A stretch of 64,000 nucleotides of DNA from Microcoleus vaginatus PCC 9802 (GTDB lineage: Bacteria; Cyanobacteriota; Cyanobacteriia; Cyanobacteriales; Microcoleaceae). The number at the start of each line of letters is the position of its first letter. The stretch's first letter is position 1. The position numbers and the translations under genes were made by a program. Below the pieces are notes generated by a model. The model was not told the DNA's origin, ran no database searches, and saw nothing but the letters and a program-made list of their open reading frames with translations. Below are positions 1 to 8,492 of the stretch, one piece after another. The DNA lies in contig CP031740.1 in assembly GCA_022701275.1 (NCBI GenBank), forward strand, positions 2,801,001 through 2,865,000, given 5' to 3'.

Positions 1-1
1 A

Positions 2-1477
2 GCAGAAATCCTCCTTGTCTATATTGTGGATGTAGAGACGACACAGGAAAAGCAACTTCTCCAACGCTTCAAAAAAGATCCTCATGTGATGGTGACGCCA
101 GACACGAATTATCGCTATGTAGCCAAAGCCCCCAGCAATTTGACGATTCGCCCCATTGTGATTGGTACAGGGCCGTGCGGTATGTTTGCGGGCCTGATGC
201 TGGCACAAATGGGGTTTCGCCCCATCCTTTTAGAACGCGGAAAAGCAGTGCGCGATCGCACGGTTGATACCTTTGGATTTTGGAAGAAAAAAGCAGAATT
301 CAACCCAGAATCTAACGCCCAGTTTGGCGAAGGTGGTGCGGGTACTTTTTCCGATGGCAAGCTCTACAGCCAAGTTAAAGATCCTCAGCATTATGGACGG
401 AAGGTGTTGACGGAACTTGTGAATGCAGGAGCTTCACCGGAAATTTTATATATTAATAAACCGCATATTGGCACGTTCAAACTGGTGGGAATTGTCCAAA
501 GCCTACGCGCCCAAATTGAATCATTAGGCGGAGAAATTCGGTTTCAAAGTCGTGTAGAAGATATCCACATCGAAAATGGAAAAGTGCAGGGACTTACCCT
601 CGCCAGTGGAGAATATATTGCTAGTAATTATATAGTTCTGGCGGTGGGACATAGCGCCCGCGATACTTTTGAAATGTTGTTTTCGCGCGGGGTTTACATC
701 GAGCCTAAACCTTTTTCCATTGGTTTTCGGGTGGAACATCCCCAAACTATCATCGATCGCTGTCGTTTTGGCGATCGGGCGGGCCATAAGCTTTTGGGTG
801 CCGCCGATTACAAACTGGTTCACCATTGCCAAAACAATCGTTCTGTGTATAGTTTCTGTATGTGTCCCGGCGGTTTGGTAGTGGCGGCTGCGTCAGAACC
901 GGGGCGACTTGTCACTAATGGGATGAGTCAATATTCTCGCAATGAACGCAATGCTAACAGCGGGATTGTGGTGGGTATCACGCCGGAGGATTATCCGGGT
1001 CATCCCTTAGCCGGAATTGAGTTTCAACGTCGCCTAGAAGAACGGGCATTTGAGTTAGGTGGTGGCACTTACAACGCCCCTGGGCAGCTTGTGGGTGATT
1101 TTTTGGCGAATCGCCCTTCCACGGCGCTAGGCAGTGTGCAGCCGTCTTATACGCCGGGAGTTGTGATGACTGATTTGAGCCCAAGTTTGCCAGATTATGC
1201 GATCGCAGCTATCCGCGAAGCACTTCCGGCTTTTGACAAACAGATTAAAGGATTTGCGATGGATGATGCGGTTTTGACTGGGGTGGAAACGCGCACTTCT
1301 TCACCAATTCGGATTAAACGCAAAGATGATTATCAGAGTTTGAATACAGAAGGTCTTTATCCTGCTGGGGAAGGTGCAGGATATGCGGGTGGAATCCTGT
1401 CGGCGGGGATTGATGGGATTAAGGTGGCGGAGGCAGTTGCTTTGAGTATTTTGCAATCTTCAAACCACAACATTTGA
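2..1477 (+). CDS. NAD(P)/FAD-dependent oxidoreductase (COG2509-like), 5' end outside window
   Basis: Predicted flavoprotein dehydrogenase of the uncharacterised COG2509 type; substrate unknown. A dinucleotide-binding glycine motif (IVIGTGPCGMFAG, residues about 44-56 counted from the GTG at 26) is followed by an acidic end of the second strand (LLERG), and a second FAD-contact region lies near the C terminus (LYPAGEGAGYAGG). The frame stays open to the window edge upstream of the GTG at 26 and reads AEILLVYIVDVE, which fits the interior of this family, so the true start lies outside the window and the GTG is probably not used. The gene faces mtnD tail to tail. Family call is confident, function is not. 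Confidence 0.85.
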   Translation, partial: AEILLVYIVDVETTQEKQLLQRFKKDPHVMVTPDTNYRYVAKAPSNLTIRPIVIGTGPCGMFAGLMLAQMGFRPILLERGKAVRDRTVDTFGFWKKKAEFNPESNAQFGEGGAGTFSDGKLYSQVKDPQHYGRKVLTELVNAGASPEILYINKPHIGTFKLVGIVQSLRAQIESLGGEIRFQSRVEDIHIENGKVQGLTLASGEYIASNYIVLAVGHSARDTFEMLFSRGVYIEPKPFSIGFRVEHPQTIIDRCRFGDRAGHKLLGAADYKLVHHCQNNRSVYSFCMCPGGLVVAAASEPGRLVTNGMSQYSRNERNANSGIVVGITPEDYPGHPLAGIEFQRRLEERAFELGGGTYNAPGQLVGDFLANRPSTALGSVQPSYTPGVVMTDLSPSLPDYAIAAIREALPAFDKQIKGFAMDDAVLTGVETRTSSPIRIKRKDDYQSLNTEGLYPAGEGAGYAGGILSAGIDGIKVAEAVALSILQSSNHNI

Positions 1478-1514
1478 GGCTGGATTTGAGGATTTTTAGA
1501 TGATTTGAAGATTG

Positions 1515-1546
1515 CCGTCAACCGTCAACTCTCAACTGTCAACTGT
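1515..1546. repeat. heptanucleotide repeat, GTCAACT type
   Basis: Four imperfect copies of a GTCAACT-like heptamer lie between the convergent FAD oxidoreductase and mtnD genes. The same heptamer, on the other strand, forms the longer array at 52889-52962. Confidence 0.6.
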
Positions 1547-2098
1547 TCAAACAGCAGCTAAACGCGATCGAATTTCCGTATCGGTATACTCCGGCGTCCA
1601 GCCTTCTTTGGTGGTAAAATAGCGCACCGCTTTAACTTTCCGGGCTGCTGTCAAATAAAACCAGTGTTCTGTATTCGCCGGCACGTTGATAAATTCTTCC
1701 GGCTGCACTGTGAGTTCGACTTGGCTGCCGTCAGGTCGCACGAAGCCGAAAATGCCCTCGCCTGCTACGATATAGCGGACTTCATCATCGGCGTGGATGT
1801 GACACTTGCTGAATTTGGACAGCATGGTGTCGAGGTTGGGAATGTCTGGGTGCAGTACGATTAAGTCGCGATCCTGATAGCCTGCACTTTCCGACAACTG
1901 TTGAAAGTAGCCGTCGAGGGCTTGCAACACTTGCTCTTTTTGAGTGTCGTCAAGAGCATCTTTAGCTAACAAATTTTGAATTTCAGCGCTGTCACCCACC
2001 GGCCAGCGGTTGAGTTGTATGTTTAAGGAAGCGAGTTCTCGGGTAATGTCGCTTTGTTGAGTGTAGGTTGTACCGTTTTCGAGTCGCAGGATAGCCAT
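1547..2098 (-). CDS. mtnD: acireductone dioxygenase (methionine salvage)
   Basis: Cupin-fold metalloenzyme that oxidises acireductone in the methionine salvage pathway, giving the keto acid precursor of methionine with Fe, or an off-pathway product with Ni. The metal ligands are visible: H100 and H102 in KCHIHADDEVRY, E106 in the same stretch, and H145 in ANTEHWFY. The 183-residue length is normal for the family. An ATG 42 bases upstream adds 14 residues (MPVYRLTQKLERAK) that do not look like family sequence, so the start at MAILRLENG is preferred. No other methionine-salvage gene is adjacent. Confidence 0.93.
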   Translation of the reverse strand: MAILRLENGTTYTQQSDITRELASLNIQLNRWPVGDSAEIQNLLAKDALDDTQKEQVLQALDGYFQQLSESAGYQDRDLIVLHPDIPNLDTMLSKFSKCHIHADDEVRYIVAGEGIFGFVRPDGSQVELTVQPEEFINVPANTEHWFYLTAARKVKAVRYFTTKEGWTPEYTDTEIRSRLAAV

Positions 2099-2197
2099 TT
2101 TTGCACGTTCCAATTTTTGGGTGAGGCGATACACAGGCACTGTGAAAGATGTTTGTCGATCGCGCCTGTACCAGAATCACAATTTTAACGCTAATTT

Positions 2198-2218
2198 GAA
2201 CAGGCAAGATGCCTGTTC
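2198..2218. repeat. dispersed palindrome, GAACAGGC/GCCTGTTC family
   Basis: A near-perfect palindrome (GAACAGGC, AAGAT, GCCTGTTC) lies in the space between the mtnD start and the M48 peptidase. Two copies of the same family sit inside the glycosyltransferase gene at 7861-7916. Confidence 0.75.
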
Positions 2219-2326
2219 CACAACAGTTCAATATTTGTCGCGATAACATTGATAAGTCAGGCGCCAGCTAGCACCAGCAGCGATCTGCAACACTGAAATA
2301 TTTTAGATGTAATTTTTGCAACAACC

Positions 2327-3292
2327 ATGCCTACTTATACTGGAATTTCTAGCGAAGCTTTTCAGCATCCCCTCGATCGCCAAGCCGAGGCAGCATTGCG
2401 GAGCGTGCCTGGATTTGACTTAATTGCCAGCAAATTTGTAGAATTTGTCTACGAACGACCGCAATTCGTTTACCTAATGGGAAATAGCATTCAAGTCGGT
2501 CCACGCCAATATGCCAGCATTTATCATATATTTCGCGAGTGCGTGCAGGCTTTAGATGTTTTCCCAGAACCAGGTTTGTTTGTTTCTCAGAATCCCTCAG
2601 TTAACAGCTATGCCCTGGGAAAAACCCAGCCTTATGTAGTATTAAACACTGGTCTTTTAGACTTGTTGGACGAGGCGGAACTGCGGGTAGTCTTGGCTCA
2701 CGAGTTGGGACACATTAAATGCGGCCATCCAACTTTAAATCAAATGGCGATGTGGGCGATGAGCGTCGCATCGACAATTGGCGAGATGACTTTCGGTTTA
2801 GGAAATATGGTCGGTAGCGGTTTAATTTTCGCTTTTTACGAGTGGCGGCGCAAGGCTGAATTGTCGGCGGATCGGGCGGCTTTGTTGGTGACGGATGACT
2901 TGAACAGTGTGATGAAGACGATGATGCAACTGGCGGGAGTTAGCAGTAAATATGCTGACCAATGCAGTTTGCAAGAATTTATCCGCCAGTCTGACAACTA
3001 TCAAGAGCTCGATCGAGACAATCTCAACCAAGTGTATAAATTTTTACTTTACAACGGCGGGCAAGGCGTGATGCTGAGTCACCCTTTCCCGGTGGAACGG
3101 CTGAGGTATTTGCGAGACTGGGCCAGTTCCGAGGAATACCGCCAAATTAAGCTGGGGAACTACAAGCGGGCGGTATCCGAGGGTGCGGTTGATGTGAAGT
3201 CGCAAACGCCTAACAGTGAGACGGAGGCTTTGCGCCGTCAGATTGAAGAGTTGCAGCGGGAGATCGATCGGCAAAAATCAAAGCGAAACTAA
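2327..3292 (+). CDS. M48 family metallopeptidase
   Basis: Zinc metallopeptidase of the M48 (Ste24/HtpX) clan. The HELGH zinc motif is at residues 125-129 and the third ligand is probably the Glu of AELSADRAALL at about 178. Unlike HtpX it has no clear N-terminal pair of membrane helices; a moderately hydrophobic stretch follows the HELGH motif (residues about 140-170). The last 30 residues form a charged, probably coiled-coil tail (LRRQIEELQREIDRQKSK). Substrate unknown. Two further M48 proteins lie in the window (44160 and 49284). Confidence 0.9.
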   Translation: MPTYTGISSEAFQHPLDRQAEAALRSVPGFDLIASKFVEFVYERPQFVYLMGNSIQVGPRQYASIYHIFRECVQALDVFPEPGLFVSQNPSVNSYALGKTQPYVVLNTGLLDLLDEAELRVVLAHELGHIKCGHPTLNQMAMWAMSVASTIGEMTFGLGNMVGSGLIFAFYEWRRKAELSADRAALLVTDDLNSVMKTMMQLAGVSSKYADQCSLQEFIRQSDNYQELDRDNLNQVYKFLLYNGGQGVMLSHPFPVERLRYLRDWASSEEYRQIKLGNYKRAVSEGAVDVKSQTPNSETEALRRQIEELQREIDRQKSKRN

Positions 3293-3297
3293 GTTTC

Positions 3298-3330
3298 CTC
3301 GTCCCCAGGCTGTGCCTGGGAACCAGCTAA
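3298..3330. repeat. dispersed palindrome, CCCAGGC/GCCTGGG family
   Basis: An inverted repeat (CCCAGGC, TGT, GCCTGGG, then AACCAGC) lies directly downstream of the M48 peptidase stop codon. The same motif recurs at 30349-30375 and, decayed, near 43940 and 54517. It may also act as a transcription terminator, but no T run follows. Confidence 0.65.
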
Positions 3331-3512
3331 ATGTTTTGTTGAAGATTTACCGGATTTGAGGGAGGGAGAAACGTAAAAGGAAGGTAAACCAGTGAGAGAC
3401 TTACTCGCAACTGGCCTCCAATCTAAAAACTGTCCCCTCCTTTCGGAAATCTGTTTCTGAGGAGGTGTAGTTTAAATCAAGAGAAGCTTATAAATCAACG
3501 GGGCTAAAAAAA

Positions 3513-3938
3513 ATGATTATTGATAACGCAATGAATACTAACAAGCCAACTTCTAATTTTTTCGGCAATGTGGGAAAAGTCGCGATGGCTCTGACTCTTC
3601 TGGCCGCCGGCATGGCATTTACAAATCCTGGGAGAGACAAATATCTAACTTATGCTTCCGGCGTACTCCAAACCGAGTTGGAAAGCACTGTGTGCAAAGA
3701 TTCTCGGGTTCCGAAAGCTTTGAGCGGCATTACAGATACTTTGATCGGCAGTTGCAAGAATTTGCTGACTTCGCAGCGGGACACGATCGAAAGCTTGCTC
3801 GACAATACAACGCAGCGTCAAAATTTAGGTGTGGTCAGTATTTACACAACTGAATTAGGCAAAAAAAGCTATCAAACGGTTGGAGCTTTTGGTAACTTTG
3901 TGACGCTGCCACCTAGTTCGGAAAATGCTCAAAATTAG
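3513..3938 (+). CDS. DUF4359 domain-containing secreted or membrane-anchored protein
   Basis: Small protein of 141 residues with an N-terminal hydrophobic segment (VAMALTLLAAGMAF, about residues 24-40) followed by a cyanobacterial DUF4359-type domain (TNPGRDKYLTYAS, then two conserved Cys in ESTVCKDSR and IGSCKNLL). Function unknown. An alternative ATG at 3531 would shorten it by 6 residues. Its last 58 bases start the direct repeat that also contains the TerD genes, so its 3' end exists a second time at 4851-4908. Confidence 0.75.
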   Translation: MIIDNAMNTNKPTSNFFGNVGKVAMALTLLAAGMAFTNPGRDKYLTYASGVLQTELESTVCKDSRVPKALSGITDTLIGSCKNLLTSQRDTIESLLDNTTQRQNLGVVSIYTTELGKKSYQTVGAFGNFVTLPPSSENAQN

Positions 3939-3960
3939 AGTCAAATTAAGTTCAATTGTT

Positions 3961-3990
3961 GAAACCGGGTTTTGTAGAAAGCCCGGTTTT
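3961..3990 (+). terminator. hairpin terminator of the DUF4359 gene
   Basis: AAACCGGG and CCCGGTTT flank a 12-base loop and are followed by TTT. In the duplicated copy near 4930-4962 the stem has lost several pairs, so read-through may be greater there. Confidence 0.7.
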
Positions 3991-4165
3991 TGCTTACGTA
4001 ATTCTCTCTCAGTTAATCTCAATAAATTCGGAGAGCGGTAGCACATATTTTTAATGAGGCCCGCTATTAGAGACAAAATATTAAGTTTTATTAAAGAAGA
4101 AAAGTTATTGTGCCACTTAATATTAACATAAACGCTATAAAGTTTGATGTTTAACAAATAAGCAG

Positions 4166-4732
4166 ATGGCAATGCAATTAAGTAAGGGTGAGAGATTTAA
4201 TATCTCTAAAGAAGCGCCCGGTTTAAAAAAAATGGCGATCGCCCTAGGTTGGCAGGTGACAGGGGCAGGAGAAAGCTACGAGATTGATGTCTCTGCCTTT
4301 ATGCTAGGTGCTGACGGCAAAATCCCTAACGATAAATATTTTATCTTTTACAATAATCTGCAATCCGGTGACAGTTCGGTACTGCAATTGATTCGGGATA
4401 AAAACAACCGAAGTCAAGAGAATAAAACGATTTACGGCGTTATCTTAAAAAGAGTTAATCCTGAAATTGAGGAAATAACTTTTGTTGTCACTATTGACGA
4501 AGCAGAAAAAATTAATGCAAATTTTAGCAATATCAAAAATGCTTTTATCAAAATTTACAATTTGGATACAGAAAACGAACTTGTTCGTTATGAATTAAAA
4601 GAGAATTTTTCGCGAGAGACTGCTGTAGAATTTGGTCGCTTGTATAGAAAGAATGGAGAGTGGAGATTTCAAGCGGTAGGAGCAGGATATCAGGCAGGAT
4701 TGCAGAGTTTTGTGGATAAGTATTGCAGCTAA
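4166..4732 (+). CDS. free-standing TerD-domain protein (truncated paralogue)
   Basis: A 188-residue protein consisting only of a TerD (tellurium-resistance/stress) domain: an LSKGERFNISKEAPGL start, DVSAFML, then KYFIFYNNLQSGD and the C-terminal YRKNGEWRFQAVGAGYQAGL motif. TerD proteins are calcium-binding stress proteins; no terABC-type operon is present, so tellurite resistance should not be assumed. It is copy 1 of the duplication: its stop codon replaces a Gly codon of copy 2, and the coding remnant of the linker continues behind it. It therefore lacks the membrane and TPR parts of its neighbour. Starts at ATGGCAATG; no clear ribosome binding site. Confidence 0.85.
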   Translation: MAMQLSKGERFNISKEAPGLKKMAIALGWQVTGAGESYEIDVSAFMLGADGKIPNDKYFIFYNNLQSGDSSVLQLIRDKNNRSQENKTIYGVILKRVNPEIEEITFVVTIDEAEKINANFSNIKNAFIKIYNLDTENELVRYELKENFSRETAVEFGRLYRKNGEWRFQAVGAGYQAGLQSFVDKYCS

Positions 4733-4908
4733 AATAATAATAAAATTGCTCCCATTACTCACGAGTTGGCAAGGGGAACAGCAGATGATTGGCAGTTGTC
4801 GGCTGGGGAGTTGGAGGTAGAGTCACAACCGGAAGCGGAACAGTCTCGTCTGGAGCTTTTGGTAAATTTGTTACCTTGTTACCTAGTTCTGAAAATGCTC
4901 AAAAGTAG
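4733..4908 (+). pseudogene. relic of TerD linker joined to the 3' end of a DUF4359 gene
   Basis: From 4733 to 4850 the frame after the TerD stop still reads like the linker of the downstream fusion protein (ITHELARGTADDWQLS compared with ITHELAAGTAADDLQLP). At 4850/4851 it joins a copy of the DUF4359 gene end, whose TAG is at 4906-4908 in a different frame. This is the scar of the tandem duplication and not an expressed gene. Confidence 0.85.
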
Positions 4909-5823
4909 GGTCAAATTAAGTTCAATTGTAGAAACCGCTTTGGGAGAAAGGCAGGTTTTTAATTACGTAATTGTACTTAAGTAAATATCAATAAATTTCA
5001 GATACAGGCAGCACATATTTTTAATCAAGCCCGCTATTAAAAGCAAAATATTAAGTTTTATTGAAGAGCAAAAATTATCCGGGGACTTAATATTAACATG
5101 AACACTATAAAGTTTGATGTTTAACAAATAAGCAGATGGCAATGCAATTAAGTAAGGGTGAGAGATTTAATCTTTCTAAAGAAGCGCCCGGTTTGAAAAA
5201 AATGGCGATCGCCCTCGGTTGGCAGGTGACAGAGGCAGGACAAAGCTATGAGATTGATGTCTCTGCTTTTATGCTAAGTGCTGACGGCAAACTACCTAAC
5301 GATAAATATTTTATCTTTTATAATAATCTTCAATCCTGTGACGGTTCGGTACTGCAATCGATTCCTGACAAAAACAACCGAGGTCAAGAAAAGAAGACTA
5401 TTTACGGCGTTATTTTAGAGAAAATTAATGCTGAAATTGAGGAAATAACTTTTGCGGTCACTATTCACGAAGCAGATAAAATAAAGGCAAATTTTAGCAA
5501 TATCAAAAATAGTTTTATCAAAATTACCAATTTGGATACGGGAAGCGAACTGGTTCGCTATGAATTAAAAGAGAATTTTTCGCGAGAGACTGCTGTAGAG
5601 TTTGGTCGTTTGTATAGAAAGAATGGAGAATGGAGATTTCAGGCAGTAGGAGAAGGATATCAAGCAGGATTGCAGAGTTTGGTTGACAAGTATGACAGCG
5701 GAAATAGCAATAATATTTCTCCAATTACTCACGAGTTGGCAGCGGGAACAGCAGCAGATGATTTGCAGTTACCGGCTTGGGAGTTGGAGGTGGAGCCCGA
5801 ACCGGAAGCGGAACAATCTCGTC
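4851..5823. repeat. tandem direct duplication, copy 2
   Basis: Second copy of the segment. It starts with TGGAGCTTTTGGTAAAT (matching 3881) and ends at AATCTCGTC, after which the unique sequence encoding the membrane and TPR part begins. Copy-to-copy divergence at protein level is about 26 of 188 TerD residues, counted by eye. Confidence 0.9.
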
Positions 5824-7115
5824 AGACTCGAAGGGTACAGCCATCACGAATTAACAATCAAGTTAATAACTCGCGAAGCCGCAAAATACCCGCAGCTTTA
5901 TTAGCAAGTTTAGGGGTTTTGATGTTGGGGGCAGGTGCAGGGATGAGCGCCTTTATGCGATCGGGAAATGAAACGCTCAAGCAAGCGCAAATACTGGTCG
6001 TTGAAACGCAGAATGCAGAGAAAGTCACGGATGTCAATTTACTCAGAAGTTTCGATAAACGACTTAAAGAAACGATCGCCAATTTAGAGAAAATTCCTAA
6101 CTTACCCGGCTTTGGGTATCAACAAGCTAGAGCTGATTTGCTGCAACTGCGCCCGAGTTTGGTTCCTGTAGAGCAAAACTTACAGGCGGCAGAAAGTCTA
6201 GCAACGGCTCAAAAATTGGCGATGGAAGCTGCTGTGGTTGTGCAAAAACCGCCTCATCCGATAGAAGTTTGGCATCAGTCGCAAAGTAAATGGCAACAGG
6301 CGATCGCACTTTTAGAAGCGATCGATTCACGTACACCTGTTTATAATCTAGCTCAAAATAAGTTATCTAATTACCGGGCCAATCGCGCTCTTATCAGTCA
6401 AAGAGTGGCGATCGCTCAAAAAGCTGCAAATTTTAGCAACCAAGGTTCTTTGAAAGTTCAGAAGGGCGATGTTCCGGGGGCGATCGCCAATTTTACTCAG
6501 GCTTTAGCGCTGAATCCGAATATACCTCAAGCTTACCTCGGATTGGGAATTGCTACTGGCCAACAGGGAAACAAGCAGCAGGCAATTTACAATTACGATC
6601 GAGCGCTGCAATTTAATCCTAACTTGGCAGAAGCTTATTTCGGTCGCGGTCAAGCATACTATGAATTGGGAAACAAACAAAAGGCGATCGCCGATTACGA
6701 ACAAGCTATTCGCGTTAATCCTAATTATGGTTTGGCTTATTTGGAACGAGGTGCTATTCGCTGTATGTTGGGAACTAAATCGCAAGCAGTAGCAGATTTC
6801 AACCAAGCTGGAGAACTTTTCTCAAAGCAGGGAGACGGCAAGAATTACCAATTAGCACAAAGCTTTATTAATGATTGTCAAGAACCCATTGCAGAGGCTG
6901 CAATCTGCGATTATCGAAGGAAAATAGACTCCTTCGGCCGACCCTGCGGTCGCTCTCTTAATGTTCCGATTATAATTAGAAGAAAATCGGCGATTGATGC
7001 CTCAAACTCTGACTCTACTAATATTAAAAGCAATAGCAGCGTTGAAAAAATCTCGCCTGCAAATTCTGATAGCAGCAGTACAAGAACTCGCAGCAGGCGA
7101 AGAAGCAGAAGGTAA
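5136..7115 (+). CDS. TerD-transmembrane-TPR fusion protein
   Basis: 659 residues with four parts. TerD domain, residues 3-188. Pro/Glu-rich linker, about 189-235. One hydrophobic helix, 251-274 (IPAALLASLGVLMLGAGAG), preceded by basic residues. Then a helical stretch and about four TPR units at 432-566 (for example AYLGLGIATGQQGNKQQAI), ending in a Ser/Arg-rich tail. By the positive-inside rule the TerD domain is probably cytoplasmic and the TPR part exported or lumenal; this is inference. The tail holds a small palindromic stretch near 6930-6952 encoding GRPCGRSL, perhaps an inserted repeat. The upstream region duplicates that of 4166. Function unknown; a stress-responsive membrane scaffold is a guess. 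Confidence 0.85.
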   Translation: MAMQLSKGERFNLSKEAPGLKKMAIALGWQVTEAGQSYEIDVSAFMLSADGKLPNDKYFIFYNNLQSCDGSVLQSIPDKNNRGQEKKTIYGVILEKINAEIEEITFAVTIHEADKIKANFSNIKNSFIKITNLDTGSELVRYELKENFSRETAVEFGRLYRKNGEWRFQAVGEGYQAGLQSLVDKYDSGNSNNISPITHELAAGTAADDLQLPAWELEVEPEPEAEQSRQTRRVQPSRINNQVNNSRSRKIPAALLASLGVLMLGAGAGMSAFMRSGNETLKQAQILVVETQNAEKVTDVNLLRSFDKRLKETIANLEKIPNLPGFGYQQARADLLQLRPSLVPVEQNLQAAESLATAQKLAMEAAVVVQKPPHPIEVWHQSQSKWQQAIALLEAIDSRTPVYNLAQNKLSNYRANRALISQRVAIAQKAANFSNQGSLKVQKGDVPGAIANFTQALALNPNIPQAYLGLGIATGQQGNKQQAIYNYDRALQFNPNLAEAYFGRGQAYYELGNKQKAIADYEQAIRVNPNYGLAYLERGAIRCMLGTKSQAVADFNQAGELFSKQGDGKNYQLAQSFINDCQEPIAEAAICDYRRKIDSFGRPCGRSLNVPIIIRRKSAIDASNSDSTNIKSNSSVEKISPANSDSSSTRTRSRRRSRR

Positions 7116-7209
7116 ACCGCTGTGGCATTAGTCAATATAGCAAGCGCCAAGAGGGTTAGGAGGTTGTTAATGGCTGAAACGATGGATTTTATTCCTTCTT
7201 CCTTATTCC

Positions 7210-8445
7210 TTATTCCTTATTCCTTCTTCCTTCTGCTATAGATGACAAAATCTGCTGGTAAGCATCGATGGTTTGCTGGGCGATCGCATCCCAGTTATAA
7301 TGCTTTTTGGCATACTCTTTGCCGTTCAATCCCCGCCGTTGGCGTTCCTGTGGATTCAGAAGGGCAGATTTAATTGAATTGGCGATCGCCCCTACTTCCA
7401 AAGGCCCCACCCAACCAGCTTCTGCTTGCTGTATGTCTTCGGCAATATGTATGCGATCGGAAATGGCGACAGGTACACCCGCTGCCATCGCTTCTGCTAC
7501 AGCAATGCCAAAGTTTTCGTAATAAGAAGGCAAGACAAATAAGTCGGCGTTTGTCAACAGTTCACTTTTTAAATCGCCGCTCACAAAGCCAGTTATTGTT
7601 GTGTATTGTGCTAAGATTGAATTCTGAATTTGTACTTTAATTCTTGTTTCATAACCAGCATCTTGGGGATTTGAACCCGCTAAAATAAACTTAAAATTTA
7701 TTCCCGATGCCAAAATACTTTCTAATGCTGTAATTAGCAAATCAAGCCCTTTTTTAGGTTCAATTCGCGACATAAATAAGATGATTGGCACTTGAGATTC
7801 TGGCAATCTCTTAGGAAACAAACCTGCTGTCACCCCCAATGGAATCACCAGATCCAGTGGCCCAGGCATCTTGCCTGGGAAGTCCAAATCCCGTGGCACA
7901 GGCATCTTGCCTGTGCAGTTCAAACCAAATCTTTCTGAGATTTTAGCCTCTTCTTTACTTGTGAAATGAATGGCGGCCGCCCCTGCTAAATTAGGGCGTT
8001 CTAAAACTGCTGCATAAATCTGTTTTAAGCGCTTTTTTTTCTGCAAATCTGCGGGGTCAAGCATACCGCAGGGACGGATAATATACGGTAAGTGGCGATA
8101 TCTAGCAATTGTAGCAGCGAGGGTAGTTACTGGTGAGAAAAGAGCGTGAATGTGGGCCAGGTCAAATTGTCGCGCATTTTCATTCAACCACTGCAATAAC
8201 GAGAATGAAAATTTATATCTGCGCCAGGGATAACAGCGGAAATAAATAATCTGATAGCCGTTTTGTTGTATTGGTTGATTTAGAGGGACATCTAAGGGAT
8301 GTTGACCGATATCTCCGTTAGAATCTGTGGTGATAATGGTGAGATCAATACCTCGGGAAGCGAGGGCCGCAGAAAGTCCCAGCACCATTTGACTTGGCCC
8401 GCCGTAGACGAGGGAAATCGAGGGGATAATTTGGAGAATTCGCAT
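7210..8445 (-). CDS. glycosyltransferase family 4
   Basis: GT-B fold glycosyltransferase. N-terminal domain begins MRILQIIPSISLVYGGPSQM; the donor-binding C-terminal domain has FMSRIEPKKGLDLLI and the E-x7-E type motif around FGIAVAEAMAAGVPV. The TTG 18 bases upstream is a possible start, but the ATG at 8445 gives the normal family N terminus. Residues about 177-199 (TGKMPVPRDLDFPGKMPGP) are not family sequence: they are two tandem 35-nt palindromic repeats inserted in frame just before the conserved VIPLGV strand. It is the last gene of the minus-strand polysaccharide block. Sugar and acceptor unknown. Confidence 0.9.
   Translation of the reverse strand: MRILQIIPSISLVYGGPSQMVLGLSAALASRGIDLTIITTDSNGDIGQHPLDVPLNQPIQQNGYQIIYFRCYPWRRYKFSFSLLQWLNENARQFDLAHIHALFSPVTTLAATIARYRHLPYIIRPCGMLDPADLQKKKRLKQIYAAVLERPNLAGAAAIHFTSKEEAKISERFGLNCTGKMPVPRDLDFPGKMPGPLDLVIPLGVTAGLFPKRLPESQVPIILFMSRIEPKKGLDLLITALESILASGINFKFILAGSNPQDAGYETRIKVQIQNSILAQYTTITGFVSGDLKSELLTNADLFVLPSYYENFGIAVAEAMAAGVPVAISDRIHIAEDIQQAEAGWVGPLEVGAIANSIKSALLNPQERQRRGLNGKEYAKKHYNWDAIAQQTIDAYQQILSSIAEGRRNKE
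7861..7916. repeat. two tandem palindromes inside a coding region
   Basis: CCCAGGC-ATCTT-GCCTGGG (7861-7879) and GCACAGGC-ATCTT-GCCTGTGC (7896-7916) are 35 bases apart and part of a 2 x 35-nt direct repeat. They belong to the palindrome family also seen at 2198-2218, and translate in frame in the surrounding glycosyltransferase. Confidence 0.85.
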
Positions 8446-8492
8446 GGGGGATAGTTCTTTCAATCAAAATATCAACATCTCCCATGACAAAT

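Larger units (their letters stand above)
3881..4850. repeat. tandem direct duplication, copy 1
   Basis: First of two adjacent copies of a segment of about 970 bp. It begins at TGGAGCTTTTGGTAA inside the DUF4359 gene, runs through its terminator, the upstream region and the whole TerD domain, and ends at GTCTCGTC in the Pro/Glu-rich linker. Copy 2 follows without any spacer. Confidence 0.9.

Noticed and set aside
4166-7115. A tellurite-resistance operon
   Set aside because: Only TerD domains are present; terA, terB, terC and terZ-type neighbours are absent.
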